Source: Mesocentrotus franciscanus
Taxonomy: Eukaryota; Echinodermata; Echinoidea; Camarodonta; Strongylocentrotidae
Assembly (NCBI GenBank): GCA_037976565.1
Contig: CP137668.1
Span: forward strand, 31,730,264 to 31,794,263
Length of the DNA stretch: 64,000 nucleotides
Direction of reading: 5' to 3'
The notes beneath the pieces were generated by a model. That model was not told the origin of the DNA. It worked only from the letters and a program-made list of their open reading frames with translations, and did no database searches. The position numbers were made by a program, and so were the translations under genes. Below, piece by piece: positions 12,456-22,970 of this stretch. Position 1 is the stretch's first letter. Each line of letters starts with the position of its first letter.

Positions 12456-12700
12456 TTTCAGTTCAGTTTCAGTTTATTTTCATATTTCACATGTTGTATA
12501 ATACATCGTTACATTTGGCATGTTACATTTTTTTTCATTTGTTTTGTATTCATACAAATGAAGAGATTTATACATAAGACTAAGTTAAGTAAAAGGAGTA
12601 ATATGATGGAGCCTAAAGAGAAAGCAATGCTTGTAGGTCATAGGCTCCGGAAGTTATAACAATGAAATAGTCTTGTTTTTTTAGATAACGTAATGGGATT
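12456..12700 (-). mobile_element. LINE 3' tail fragment
   Basis: TTTCAGTTCAGTTTCAGTTT followed by AT-rich sequence matches the style of the LINE 3' ends at 4030 and 40130, read on the minus strand. Coding homology further in (12613-12912, minus) is not convincing. Confidence 0.45.
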
Positions 12701-12984
12701 AAATTGAAACTTATTCTGAGGAAAAGGTAAACATTGGTCATAATTATACTTAGCAATACTTGTATGACATTTTCACTACCTGTACGCAATGGCAATTCAC
12801 ATAGGAGCATATAGGAGATGTTATGCGTAGAAAAATTTAATGTAGCCGCGCCGGCAAAGACACTGATTGGCAATGACGCTAACATCTTGGTACATGTATA
12901 ATGGAAAAACATGAATAGAACATTTTTGCGATATACATTTAAATTATAATTTGAGTAAGGAAATCCTTTGAAATTTAAAAACTT

Positions 12985-13374
12985 TTAGGGTTTTGCACGC
13001 TTCGGTCTAAACAAACTCCACGTGTCATTCGTTCTGCCTGTAGATTGCTGTAAAGCTTGGGATTTTTTAAATAAGTTGTTTAAAATCTCGAAATGAATAT
13101 AAAAACTCAAAATAGTTCCTGAAAGAGGATGGCAACGGATATCGGCACTTGAACTATTGAGCAAATGTACACTCTTCAAATTGAGAATAATAAAATTAGC
13201 GATACCTTCAGCATGTGTAAAAGTATGGTTCCGCGAGAGAAAATGTCTGTACTGGTCTATGGGATTTCTTCTCGCAACGTTTCCACAGATAACTGAAATA
13301 AGCAACAATTTCATAGTACCGTTGCGTTCGCTGTTGCCTTCGCTGTTGCCTTCATCTACGTGGAAAGCGAACAC
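12985..13374 (-). CDS. open frame of unknown function, possibly secreted (129 aa)
   Basis: This is one of the longer frames not explained by a repeat. An internal Met begins MKLLLISVICGNVARR, a short hydrophobic stretch that could be a weak signal peptide. After it come four potential N-glycosylation sites (NGT, NHT, NSS, NDT), few cysteines and a basic end (RPKRAKP). There is no recognised domain, no clear splice sites and no close neighbour gene. In AT-rich DNA of this length a chance frame of this size is plausible, so this is only a candidate. Confidence 0.2.
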   Translation of the reverse strand: MFAFHVDEGNSEGNSERNGTMKLLLISVICGNVARRNPIDQYRHFLSRNHTFTHAEGIANFIILNLKSVHLLNSSSADIRCHPLSGTILSFYIHFEILNNLFKKSQALQQSTGRTNDTWSLFRPKRAKP

Positions 13375-14004
13375 GAAAGCTGTGATTGTTTGCCCGCGCT
13401 ATATTTGGTTAATCTACTTTTTCGTTCGCGTTGATCTGATCATGTGAAATTTTACAATTGTGAAAAAGTCCCAGTTGTGAACATTAGTGAAATTACAAAT
13501 ATATTTTGATTTTCTGGGACAGGATAATTGTTGTTACATCTGTAGTGACCAAATGTAACGATTTTTAACTTTTGCATGTATAAAAACGTTTTGTGCATTG
13601 ATTTGTACGTGTAATACGTATTGCTTTCCTATTTTCAAAATGGCAGTTAGGAGAGTTAATTTCCCTTGCGTGGTCCGCTGTCTGGCTTTGCAGACATGTC
13701 CCAACCGGTTCTGTCTGGTTCGTTAATATATTCTGTTGTTATGTAGATTTTTCATTGTTACATACAGCGCGTATACGTGCATATTAATTTTGTGCGCGTG
13801 TTTCAACAAATCACGCTACACCAGTGATTGGGGCTTCGCGATCGCTTTGATTTTTCCGGTAATTCCATGTGGAAATCAAAGGGATTATTTTCATCGGTAC
13901 ATACACACAGGTCGTTACTGTGTTTTTTTTTTATCGTACCGGTCGAATTTTTGTCCAACATGGACGCACAACTTCGTCCCCGGACCTCTCACGGTGGACT
14001 TGCT

Positions 14005-14690
14005 CTTCGTTGTGTTGACACGATGATTATCGTCATCACCTTGCCATTAGGGACCTTTAGATTTTACACGACGAGAACGTGGACTGCCACGGTGACATCC
14101 TTTTAAGGTAAAGTGACGTCCTTTTAAGGCACTGCCGGGCACGGGCCAGAATGGCACACGTTGCAGTCCACTATGTCGACGTACAAATCTAAAAGTCCCT
14201 AATATCCGCTGTGTTGTGTTGACACGATGATTGCCGTCATCGTCATCACCTCGCCATCATCTGTTGTGTTGACACGTTGATTGTCGTCTTCGTCATCACC
14301 TCACCATCATCGACTCATTATCTTTTATCGACCACTGTCTTTTCGATCGCCACCATCCATTGTGTTAATTGTGTTGACACGTTGATCATCGTCATCACCT
14401 CACCATCATCCGTTGTGCTGTGCTGACTCGCTGATTATCGTCTTCGTCAACACCACACCATTGACATTACCTGCATGACCATCATCGCATTCATCGATTG
14501 ATTGTCTCATCACCATCAACAAGACCATCGTCTTCGTCTTCCTCATCGTCTCTGTCATCGTCGTCTTCATCTTCGTATCCGTCATCGCCGCTGTCTTCGT
14601 CATCATCGCTGTCTACGTCTTCGTCATCATCGTTTCGCCGCCACGTCAGCATCGTCATTGCCTGACCTCGTCAATGCCGATTTGGTTTGA
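14005..14690. repeat. TGTTGACACG…CGTCATCACC minisatellite and CATCGTC-rich tract
   Basis: Five imperfect copies of a ~50-bp unit (TGTGTTGACACGATGATT…CGTCATCACCTCGCCATCATC) lie at about 14010, 14212, 14262, 14357 and 14412. They are followed by a (CATCGTC)-type trinucleotide-like tract at 14480-14670. The MITE at 14050 sits inside the first copy. His-rich or Met/Thr-rich frames across the tract are repeat translations. Confidence 0.75.
14050..14199. mobile_element. palindromic TA-type MITE, copy 1
   Basis: Terminal inverted repeats GGGACCTTTAGATTTTACAC and GTACAAATCTAAAAGTCCC are flanked by TA on both sides (14048-14049, 14200-14201). CGACGAGAACGTGGACTGCC and two CCTTTTAAGG motifs lie inside. 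The same family occurs at 17808 and 35467. The TA duplication suggests Tc1/mariner-type mobilisation. No coding capacity. Confidence 0.85.
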
Positions 14691-15660
14691 TCGTAATTTC
14701 TTATTCTGGAACGCTTTGCTGAACAAATTAGTAATTAAGGATCCTTCTTGCACTTGATTTCTGATGAATGACATTCGTTGTTTTTGGTGATTGATTATAT
14801 TGTTGTACTTCATTTTTCAATGTGACGGAGATTAACCTCCGGGGTACGCCCTCGAGACGATTCCGTTTACTATGATCACTGTTATGTTTATGTAAATTAT
14901 ATGCCGTTTGAGGGAGTTCACTCCCGCGACATTTGATTATTGTGTGTATTTTTTGTGTACACCACGAACGATTATATATACGATCCTTGATATTTGTGTT
15001 GATCATCTATATTAAATCGTTGATATTAATTATACAATCTTGTTGTTTGATACTGTGGTTTGTTCCTCGTGAGATCGTCAAGTTAAATAGTACGACCCCC
15101 GCCCTTGGAGTTCTACACATCAGTTGATCAGTGTCCTCTTAACTTCTTTATTAAGCAGAGTCTCGTACTGTATTGCAAATTTGGTAGTTCTTTCCTTAGG
15201 TGCTGAATGTACGTGAAAAATGAAGTTACCTGATTAATGATGAGATAGAGTTCAATAAAAAGGACAAAAGTTTAAAATGAAAGGCACATAAAACATTTTA
15301 ATTCAATTGTTAATTTTCCAAAGTTATGCCATTATTATTATTGAGACATATTTTTGACAGCTAAAAATGATAAATTAAAAAAATAGTGACTACACGACAT
15401 ATATCTTGACACGACGTAATATCTAATACTATAAGAACATTTCCATTTGAGTAATAGTGGATGGAATCATTAACTGAAATGTAAGATTCTATGAATGCTG
15501 TATCTACATGTATACGATACGGCCGGACTAAAATTAAGAAACCAAATTACATTCCAAAAAGTAGCCCCCGTCATGAAAAGAACCCCCATGAGAAACCTGA
15601 AGGGGGCTCTTTTTGTAAATTAAAAGAGCCCCTTGGAAGAAAAAAATGATGGTTTACTGT
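14691..15660. other. no recognisable gene
   Basis: AT-rich sequence. A GC patch at 15555-15645 (AAGGGGGCTCTTTTTG and AAAAGAGCCCCTTGG) forms a short inverted repeat directly left of the next element. No domain is recognisable in any frame. Confidence 0.4.
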
Positions 15661-16229
15661 CACAAAAAGTAACTACACTTCCAAACAATTGCTCATAACT
15701 TTATAACGTAGAATCGTTTCGTCTTGCAAAAATATTTATATGGTAGTTAGGAAAACAATGTGTAATAATAAGAGGTTATCATTAATGCACGGTTGAGTAT
15801 TAAAGCACACATTAATGTATTTTTATTTTCATATTTAAAGATTCGCAAAAGTAATATTATCATTGCACTTTACTGATTATTAATTTTTTTAAATGCACTG
15901 TTTTACAATTGCAAATAATGCATTTAACCACATGTGTCATTTACAAATAAAAATGGATGGAATATCAAAAAGCATTGTTTCTTAATCAATGCATTCAGTC
16001 ATCTGCTGTTTCACAACAATGAACAGGCACGCACAATGTCTTGTGACATTTGAATTTGGCCATTTTGTCTTTAATCTGTGCTCATTCAGCCATACAGTGA
16101 TGGATATCTCTGATTTTCACACAAAAGGTACCTAACGACACTACAAATACTGTGGTAAGATGAAATCGTGATACATTTTAAGGGTTTCGAAATTATGAGC
16201 AATTTTTTAGGGGGTAGTTACTTTTTGTG
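15661..16229. mobile_element. non-autonomous TIR element (~570 bp)
   Basis: The left end CACAAAAAGTAACTAC…CAATTGCTCATAAC is mirrored at the right by TTATGAGCAATTTTTTAGG…GTAGTTACTTTTTGTG, giving inverted repeats of roughly 65 bp with mismatches. The AT-rich interior has no open transposase frame. The target duplication could not be resolved. Confidence 0.65.
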
Positions 16230-16494
16230 TTATGTTTACAATTACATGTATATGTGTAAATGTACTATTACCACCTTTAAACAGATTGGCTCAATTAAAT
16301 TTTTTTTTGAAAGGCAAATTTCAATTAAAAAAACCATGAAAATACAAAACAAATATCTGATATATTTTGTTCACTATTTATGTCTATTTTACTCCTTTTG
16401 ATGGCCGGGGATACGCTCCTTTCACTAGTAAAGACTGCATCAAATCACCTTAAATGGAATGAATTTATTATTGTACATGTATTAGGTGCACACG

Positions 16495-16805
16495 ATTTGG
16501 AAGCGTCATAGTGTAGTGGTTCTGACTCACGTCTTTCAATCATAAGGTCGTGAGTTCGAATCCCACTCCAGGACGTTGATTTCCTTCAGCAATAAATTCA
16601 TCCACATTGTGATGCACTCCACCCAGGTGAAGTAAATGGGGACCTGGTAGGAATGTATTCCTTGAAACGCATAGCGCGTGACAGCTGCGGGGACGGCTGC
16701 TCTGCTAAAGCCATGCAGGGTAATTATGCTGCATTATTGCAGAGCGCTTAGAGACTTCCAACAAAGTAAGTGTTAGGCGCTATATAAGCACATATCATTA
16801 TTATA
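16495..16805 (+). mobile_element. tRNA-derived SINE
   Basis: The head keeps pol III internal promoter boxes: box A-like TAGTGTAGTGG at 16509-16519 and box B GAGTTCGAATCC at 16552-16563. The tRNA-related part (about 16503-16575) reads like a decayed tRNA without a clean cloverleaf. A body of ~200 bp follows (CATTGTGATGCACTCCACCC, GGGGACCTGGTAGGAATG, GCGCTATATAAGC) and a short ATT-rich tail. The GCGCTATATAAGC…(ATT)n ending is typical of SINEs in echinoderms and other marine invertebrates. Confidence 0.85.
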
Positions 16806-16920
16806 ATTCTGTATTGGATAGCATTCACCAACTTCTTTTGTTTCGTTTTTTCCAATCCACTTTCAACATGTCAACTTTCAAGTACGTCCTTTCAACACCT
16901 TATATCGCTCACACAACGCG

Positions 16921-16952
16921 CGCGAAAGGCCGCCGAAGGCGGCCCTTTCGCG
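16921..16952. repeat. GC-rich hairpin
   Basis: CGCGAAAGGCCGCC and GGCGGCCCTTTCGCG pair across a 3-nt gap in otherwise AT-rich DNA. It looks like a subterminal palindrome of a decayed DNA element. The region 16953-17689 shows no gene, and a hAT-like G/C-rich fragment is at 17090-17200. Confidence 0.6.
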
Positions 16953-17689
16953 AGTATAGTTAAAGCTATATAATGTTTGCCTGATGATAAGCCGTCACAC
17001 CCACCCGCCGCAATTAATGCACTGAAACTCAACGTTCCGCGGGGCCTGCATGTAACATACATGTAAGAGGGTGGTGATGCCGATTTTTCTTCTGCCCCCA
17101 AACGTGTTTTCTCATTACGACACTGCCCCTGAAATGTGAGCCCCCTGGATTGTTTGCCCCCCCCCCAATCCCAAACTGCTTCCGGCGCGCCTATCCTTGT
17201 GCATGACTTATATTTCATCAACACGTTCGGTAGCTTACAATGGAGACAAGCACACTGATTGAAAAACGAAATGACCAATATTAAGTACTGCAGTCAATCA
17301 GAATCATTAGTTTTCCTTGTTCCCGTAGCGGAATGCGAAAGTCCTTATTCCGAGGGGTTTTGATTGTGCGGCAGAGACCAATTGTATGTTGTGTTAATCC
17401 CCGTACGGAAAACCAGGGATAGTCGATTATAATGATGTATAATTTTGTATTATGTATATTCGATATTCTCTGGTAAGAATTGTGACCTTATATTTAATTC
17501 TATGATTTTGCATTTTTCTTATTTTAGTTGGAATATAGAAAACTCTTTTCTTAAGTTGCCTCCTCGATAAGTTATATTTGCTGTGAGAGATCAAACTCTG
17601 AAATTGACAAATTCATGAGCAACATATCAGAAACATGGTTTTACTGTACAAATTGTATACATGATGATATTGTTTGAAGGATATTTAGT

Positions 17690-18240
17690 GCAGGATTTAT
17701 AAAAGAACTTGATTGGACCACTCTACAACAGGGCAGAGAAAATGACAGACTAACCATGATGTATAGAATACACAACAATCTCGCTCGTTCTTCCGGTACA
17801 GGTACTAGGGAGACGACGAGAACGTGGATTGCCACGTGGACATCCTTTTAAAGCAATGTGACGTCCTTTTAAGGCACTGGCAGTGCCCGCGGCAGTGCCT
17901 TAAAAGGACGTCACATTGCCTTAAAAGGATGTCCATGTGACAGTCCACGTTCTCGTCGTGCAAATCTAAAAGACCCTGATATATCACACAAGTCACCCAG
18001 TCGACGAGAGCCACCCAACCACATTCCTATCAGATGCCATACTCGAGAACTGAATCGCATCGGCATTCATTCTTTCCAAGAACAGTAAGGAATTGGAATT
18101 CCCTGCCCTCAGAAATTGTTGCAGCGCCATCTGTTGGAGCCTTCCATAATCGACTGCAGACGGTTGATGACAGTGGCTAGTTTTTCCTCCATCCTATACA
18201 TGAGCTTGTAAATATTTGTAAATAAACTGTATTATAATGT
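17690..18240 (+). mobile_element. LINE reverse-transcriptase C-terminus, interrupted by a MITE
   Basis: Plus-strand translation gives LDWTTLQQGRENDRLTMMYR and IHNNLARSS before the MITE. After it comes YITQVTQSTRATQPHSYQ, PYSRTESHRHSFFPRTVRNW and NSLPSEIVAAPSVGAFHNRL. This is the C-terminal signature of CR1-type RT proteins (…TLQ-RR-NDRL…F-PRT-R-WN-LP). A stop follows, then AATAAACTG-rich 3' DNA. The copy is strongly 5'-truncated. Confidence 0.85.
17808..17976. mobile_element. palindromic TA-type MITE, copy 2, inside a LINE
   Basis: The ends are GGGA…GACGACGAGAACGTGG and GTTCTCGTCGTGCAAATC…GACCC. The left end lacks the CTTTTAGATTTGCAC part seen in the other copies. The inner arms carry CCTTTTAAGGCA repeats and are almost perfectly complementary. 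It splits a LINE RT frame, so the LINE copy is older. Confidence 0.8.
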
Positions 18241-18504
18241 AAATAGCACTCGAATGGACACAAATTGCGGTTAACTCACACACACGCACATATATAGTTA
18301 TATGATTTGTAACACATTGCGTGCATGACATTTCACAAAATCTTTTATGAACTTTGAAGAATTGATACTATTTTCTGAATATTTTATATTCATAATTATT
18401 GATTTTTATATAAATAGTTTATCGAAATTCACATTTTTCATGATTTAACTGAAAACAAATTACTCTATATTAGTGCATCCGCACAAAAACATATTACTAT
18501 CAAT

Positions 18505-18864
18505 CAGGGGCGGATCCAGCCGGCGGCACGGGAGGGGGCCTAATAAGGGGCCCACTTCGTGCGAAAATTTGAAAATCGTGCCGGTCGATTTTTCGCTCAG
18601 TGGGGTAGTGAGGAAAACAAAATTTGGCACCCGAAAAATTTTCCCCCCGGGAAGGGTAATTTTTTCCCACCACCACCCCTTGGGCGCCAGAGGTAGTGAC
18701 CACAATTGTTTTTTTGTTTGGCACCCGAAAAATTTTTTCCCCTACGGGAAGGGTGATTTTATTTCCACCACCCCCCTTGGGCGCCAGGAGGGGGCCCATT
18801 TTTTCAAAAATGGTGTTTTTACCTGTTTTTTTGCTAGGAGGGGCCTGCCCCGGATCCGCCACTG
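18505..18864. mobile_element. hAT-type MITE with exact 8-bp target duplication
   Basis: CTATCAAT is present on both sides (18497-18504 and 18865-18872). Ends are CAGGGGCGGATCCAG and CGGATCCGCCACTG, inverted. The 360-bp interior contains a two-fold tandem repeat (GGCACCCGAAAAATTTT…TTGGGCGCCAG) and no transposase. Frames on both strands here are artefacts of the repeats. Confidence 0.93.
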
Positions 18865-19153
18865 CTATCAATCTAACTTGGATGCTGGTGTGAAGAAATA
18901 AGATTCTTAGGGGGGAAATAGGAAATTTACATTATAAATATAAAGAAAATAATTAGTGGATAGTGAGGACATGACGTCACAGACTCATGAGTGAGTTGCT
19001 AATTTGTCTAGTGATTTTCAAAGTTTTTCATGTCATTAAAATTTCATACTCTCAAATTTGTTTTGATTGGTTTGTCTGATTGTTCTGCTTCTATTGAAAG
19101 TAAGTTATTGTTGGAGTAGACCTGCCCTTTTAAGTGGGAGATTAAGAGGTTCT

Positions 19154-19206
19154 ATAAATTACATATGAAGTCACTACCCATTCGAGTGACTGCATATGTA
19201 ATTTAT
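19154..19206. repeat. hairpin with ~21-bp arms
   Basis: ATAAATTACATATG-AGTCACT on the left pairs with AGTGACT-CATATGTAATTTAT on the right around a short ACCCATTCG loop. Possibly a minimal MITE remnant. Confidence 0.65.
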
Positions 19207-19308
19207 CGTTGCCCTAAAATACTCTTCTTTTTTTTAGAATCGTGAATTTTCATGAGCAACATAACGTTGAATAAAAAAAGTATTGGTGTTGACCAATAAC
19301 CATTTCCA

Positions 19309-19509
19309 TTGTTCATAATGTTTAAAGTTCAGAATTATAAAACAAAGTTGGCCTATGATTATTGGGTTCAAATTCGTCGATGTATATGTAACAGCCACGT
19401 TGATGATTATTGGTATTGCAACAGTACACCCGCGCCCTTCCTGGCGAAATTATGTTTCTTTAATGATTGTAATGAAAAGAAAAATATATGTTATAATGTA
19501 ATGTTTTAG
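19309..19509 (+). pseudogene. possible decayed exon, Cys-rich segment (66 aa)
   Basis: The frame contains RRCICNSHVDDYWYCNS followed by PFLAKLCFFNDCNEK. The C-x-C…D…W…L-x-F-x-D spacing is loosely like the cysteine-rich spacer after a fibrinogen-like unit in contactin-associated proteins. No convincing splice sites flank it and there is no second exon, so chance resemblance is quite possible. Confidence 0.2.
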
Positions 19510-20225
19510 TCACACATTTTGTTTTACATGTTGGCATGATAATGTACTTCTATTCATAATTTGTGTTGCTAACCCATTAGCTTCAAAAGATAATGCCAAT
19601 GCCTTTCCGAATATTGGATTTTTGATCGCTTGAAAAAGATCAGTTTTGGAAAGTCAGATTGCAACTTATAGCAGTAGTGACGAATATATCTTAAACTGCA
19701 CTAATCAAGAAAAAAAATTGGACACTGTTATACAAATACTGCATGCTCCGGCGTTCAATGTAACAAAATATATGAACCGACAAATTAAAAATTTACCTAG
19801 TGGTATCGTTTTTCACCAAGGCCGCAGTCCTACGTTTAAATACACTGCCAAGAGGAAATTCTGAATTTGGATATGAATATATGTTATATTGAACAAAAAA
19901 ATGCATGCAATGTTTGTTTTTATAAAATTAAGGGTATTTTGGACGTCATGGCTTGATCCTTTTAAGTCAGGCCCTCTCGATTACATTCAGGCAAACCAGG
20001 AAGGAGAGGTGTACAGTCTAATTAACTTTTGTACGCGTTTCACCGTGCAAAAAAAAGGTTGTGTTATCACAAGGCCGTGCACATAGAACAAATTGATGAG
20101 TATCACGTGACGCATGTTCAGCCAATAGGATACTCGCTAAACATACCCTATTTATTTATTTTTTCATATACAAGATTTTCAAACAAATGTCTAATATAAA
20201 GTAATATTTCATATATCAAGATAAA

Positions 20226-20720
20226 CAAACACTAATCCTCTTTAAGACCATATGCATACCTTTCATGCATGAGTGAGTATAGCCATCTAAGAGTAACTAA
20301 CTCTGAAAGAAAAATGGGCATGTGGCCATTCAAATATAGATGATCATTAGAGGTATCTTATGACTTGTCAACGATCTTGGGTGAAAAGGAAGGCCATCTT
20401 GACCATGCTTGTCAAAACCATGCAGTTCCAAGGCTACACTTGACATTCAAAGCTTAATCTTTCTCATCGTTTCTCATTCTTTGTTTTCATTGTTGAACGT
20501 TATATGTCTTACAAATGCACATTTTTATTTAACATTTGAATGACTACTTGGTCAATTTTGGCAATTTTCTTCATCAGACCTTCTAACGGTTAAATGAATG
20601 TGCCCATCTGATCGTGAAAATTCAAAACGTGATCCTAATTGATGCTCATAGAGTATTAATTTTCATTAATTTGATATAAATTCTTTCTTATTCTTAGTTG
20701 TTTGTATGAAAATTTTCAAC
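20226..20720. repeat. dispersed repeat, copy shared with 25905-26240
   Basis: Shared blocks include CATGCATGAGTGAG-ATAGCC, CTCTGAAAGAAAA, GATCTTGGGTG-AAAGGA and ACCTTCTAA-GGTTAAATGAA, in the same order. The copy here is longer, with an extra central portion. No coding potential. Confidence 0.65.
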
Positions 20721-21222
20721 AAAAAAAGAATGTCATTTTGGGGTTTTCTTTGCTGAGTGTCTTTCAATTTTAAAGTCATTTCATAAATTGACTTACTAGC
20801 TTAATATTAAGAAACAGAACTAATGTCAAATATTATACTTTAATGTTACAATGGCTTTGATAAATAGAAATTTGCATGATGTCATTGTTGACCTTACATA
20901 TTGTGGCATGGTATAAAGAAGAATAGGTTGAGCATTTCTTGCTTGCAACATCTTGAAAATTTACTGGTTCGTGTTACTTGAGCCTGTTTTACTTTTACGG
21001 TCAGATATTCTCGTGAAATGTCAGTCAATACCACTACACTTTGGAATGATAATGTACGCTTCATGTAAACCAATAAACTGCAGCACTAGCGTATTTAAGG
21101 GGGCAAGGGGGACATCCCCCCACAAAAAACAATCAGCAATGAGAGACAAAGACCCGACTCTAATCAAACAAAGTCATAGTGATATGGTGGATAATCATCA
21201 CGTGATCCTAGACACTTCCTAC

Positions 21223-21250
21223 AAACCTAAAATTCTAGAATTTTAGGTTT
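21223..21250. repeat. perfect 28-bp palindrome
   Basis: Each half is AAACCTAAAATTCT, and the sequence equals its own reverse complement over 28 nt. It follows a C/G-rich transposon-like patch at 21090-21130. Confidence 0.7.
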
Positions 21251-22030
21251 TTAATCGAAAAATATTGGTTAAAACCCAAACGAGCGAATTTTAACGTCAT
21301 TCGTATGTTATTCATGAAGATATAAAGTCTGAGGCCTCATTATTGGTCAAATGAGACCATACAAATGAGGCCGAGTTATTTGATTGTTTGCTTCACTACT
21401 TTTGCAGACAGACAGGAATCCTTTGACAGTGCTGTTACTGATAACACTATATACGATGAAAAGAATTACATAAATTTAGTTCAAAAGCACAATTTACAAA
21501 TTATGAAGAGATAAACTAAATGTATGCTCATCCCTCCACTCCCCTCCCTCCTCTCCACCTTCCCCGTCTCACCACATATCAACGAAATACACAAGTAGAA
21601 ACTATGGTGATTTCCCGTTTATAACGTATCTCAGTGTAAAGATTGACACTTATATTGACGGAGAAACTGTAAAGGTCAGATATTATGTGTAATCTTTTAC
21701 TCTATCATCTCATGAATAGATTTTCAGCATCATATTGTCAGTAAAGAATGGATTAAGATAATCATAGGGTTGTTTAGTTAAGGAATTCACGAAGACCGGG
21801 ATATAATTTTCACAACGACCGAGGAATATTGCATAGTCCTCTTTCAAAAAAAATTGCAAATGATATTGCATCGCCTGTAAAGTGCAGTAGTTGCAGGTTA
21901 GGTTTCCACAAGTTTCCCGATTTAAGCAGCCGCATTTATGAAATACGTGTAAGAGAACCTAACTCTTATCAACATTGGATGCTTGAAATTTGTTTTGACT
22001 TGAAGAGTGTCTTCACGATATCTTAACGAC

Positions 22031-22970
22031 ATGGATGAGGAAGACAACCTGTTTAATTCGACATCTCCACCCGTTGTTGAGTGGACCTGGCGTTCCTTTT
22101 CCTGGACCTACTTTGAGGTCCTTCATCTGGTGTCTGCTGTGACAGGAATCATCGGGAACTTTTGGTGATCCAGGTCCTCAATAGGCGCCGAGCCGCTGAT
22201 AGTCGTTCGACGGATACCCTGATAGGAGCTCTTGCAGTGGCTGACTTCCTAACGTCGATTTTCACCATCCCTTGCCCTCGGCAGCGATTGTTCCGACAAC
22301 TCACCTAGGACAGCTCTACTGCAAAATGACACTCCCGGGGTTCTTCCTCTTCGTATCCTTCACCTCATCCATCTACATCCTGACCACAATCTGTGTGGAA
22401 CGGTTCCTGGCCATCACTTACCCTCTGCGCTTCAACCAGCTCATGGTCAGGAAACGGATCCTTGGCGTCGTCATCTCCATCATCTGGGTCACTTCGATCG
22501 CCGTCTACATCATCTTCATCGCTACAACAATCATCGTCGATCCTGTCTATCACACCTGCACAGTCAGCTTCATATCGCCAGCCTGGAAAGCAGTCTATGG
22601 CTACTTCATGTTCAATTTCCGTCTCTTGTTCCCATGCAGTGTGATGCTGGTCACCCAGGTGGCCATTGTCTGTGCCCTGCAACGTAGTTCTGTTCGTTTC
22701 CGGGGCCAGAAGGCCGTGTCGTTCCACGTCAAAGCCCGCAACCGCGTCCTCAAGCTAATGCTCATCGTCATCCTCATCTACGTCCTCACCTGGGGACCCG
22801 GCCAGGTGAGTTTCTTTCTTTTCACCATCGGTGTCTTGCCGCCGTCCTACATCGGGAGTACCCTCCACACGTCCATCATCCTCACGACGTTGAACTCGTG
22901 CATTAACCCCGTGATCTACATCGTCTGGTTCGGAGAGTTCCGTGTTGCTTTGAGGCAGATGTTCTGTTAA
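22031..22970 (+). pseudogene. intronless class A (rhodopsin-family) GPCR with two 1-nt deletions
   Basis: Allowing two single-base gaps (near 22164 and 22271), one exon encodes about 313 residues from ATG 22031 to TAA 22968-22970. Visible features are a short N-terminus with NST glycosylation site; TM1 ending GIIGN…LVIQVL; TM2 LAVADF; the TM3 cysteine in LYCKM; CVERFLAITYPL (ERF in place of DRY); TM4 ILGVVISIIWV; extracellular-loop cysteine in YHTCTV; TM5 with FRLLFPCSVML; TM6 YVLTWGPGQ (CWxP-like); TM7 NSCINPVIY; and only ~15 residues of tail ending QMFC. It is a plasma-membrane receptor by family; the ligand is unknown and peptide-receptor-like at best. Sea urchins are known for expanded, often intronless GPCR lineages. 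The coding region is more GC-rich than its surroundings. Both gaps sit beside short homopolymers, so assembly error is as likely as pseudogenisation. Confidence 0.88.

Larger units (their letters stand above)
18873..22020. other. no certain gene; repeats and short palindromes
   Basis: It contains a hairpin at 19154-19206 and a weak exon candidate at 19309-19509. A repeat at 20226-20650 is shared with 25905-26200. A hAT-like fragment at 21085-21135 (CACTAGCGTATTTAAGGGGG) is present, and a perfect palindrome at 21223-21250. Otherwise it is AT-rich unique sequence. Confidence 0.45.

Noticed and set aside
14502..14690. His/Arg-rich 62-codon frame
   Set aside because: Produced by a CATCGTC-rich minisatellite.
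16503..16575. Possible tRNA gene
   Set aside because: Boxes A and B are present, but the sequence runs straight into a SINE body and tail and does not fold into a clean tRNA; it is a SINE head.
18460..18901. Overlapping 81-142-codon frames on both strands
   Set aside because: They lie across a hAT-type MITE with internal tandem repeats; no conserved domain.
22365..22727. 120-codon acidic minus-strand frame
   Set aside because: Antisense shadow of the GPCR coding sequence.
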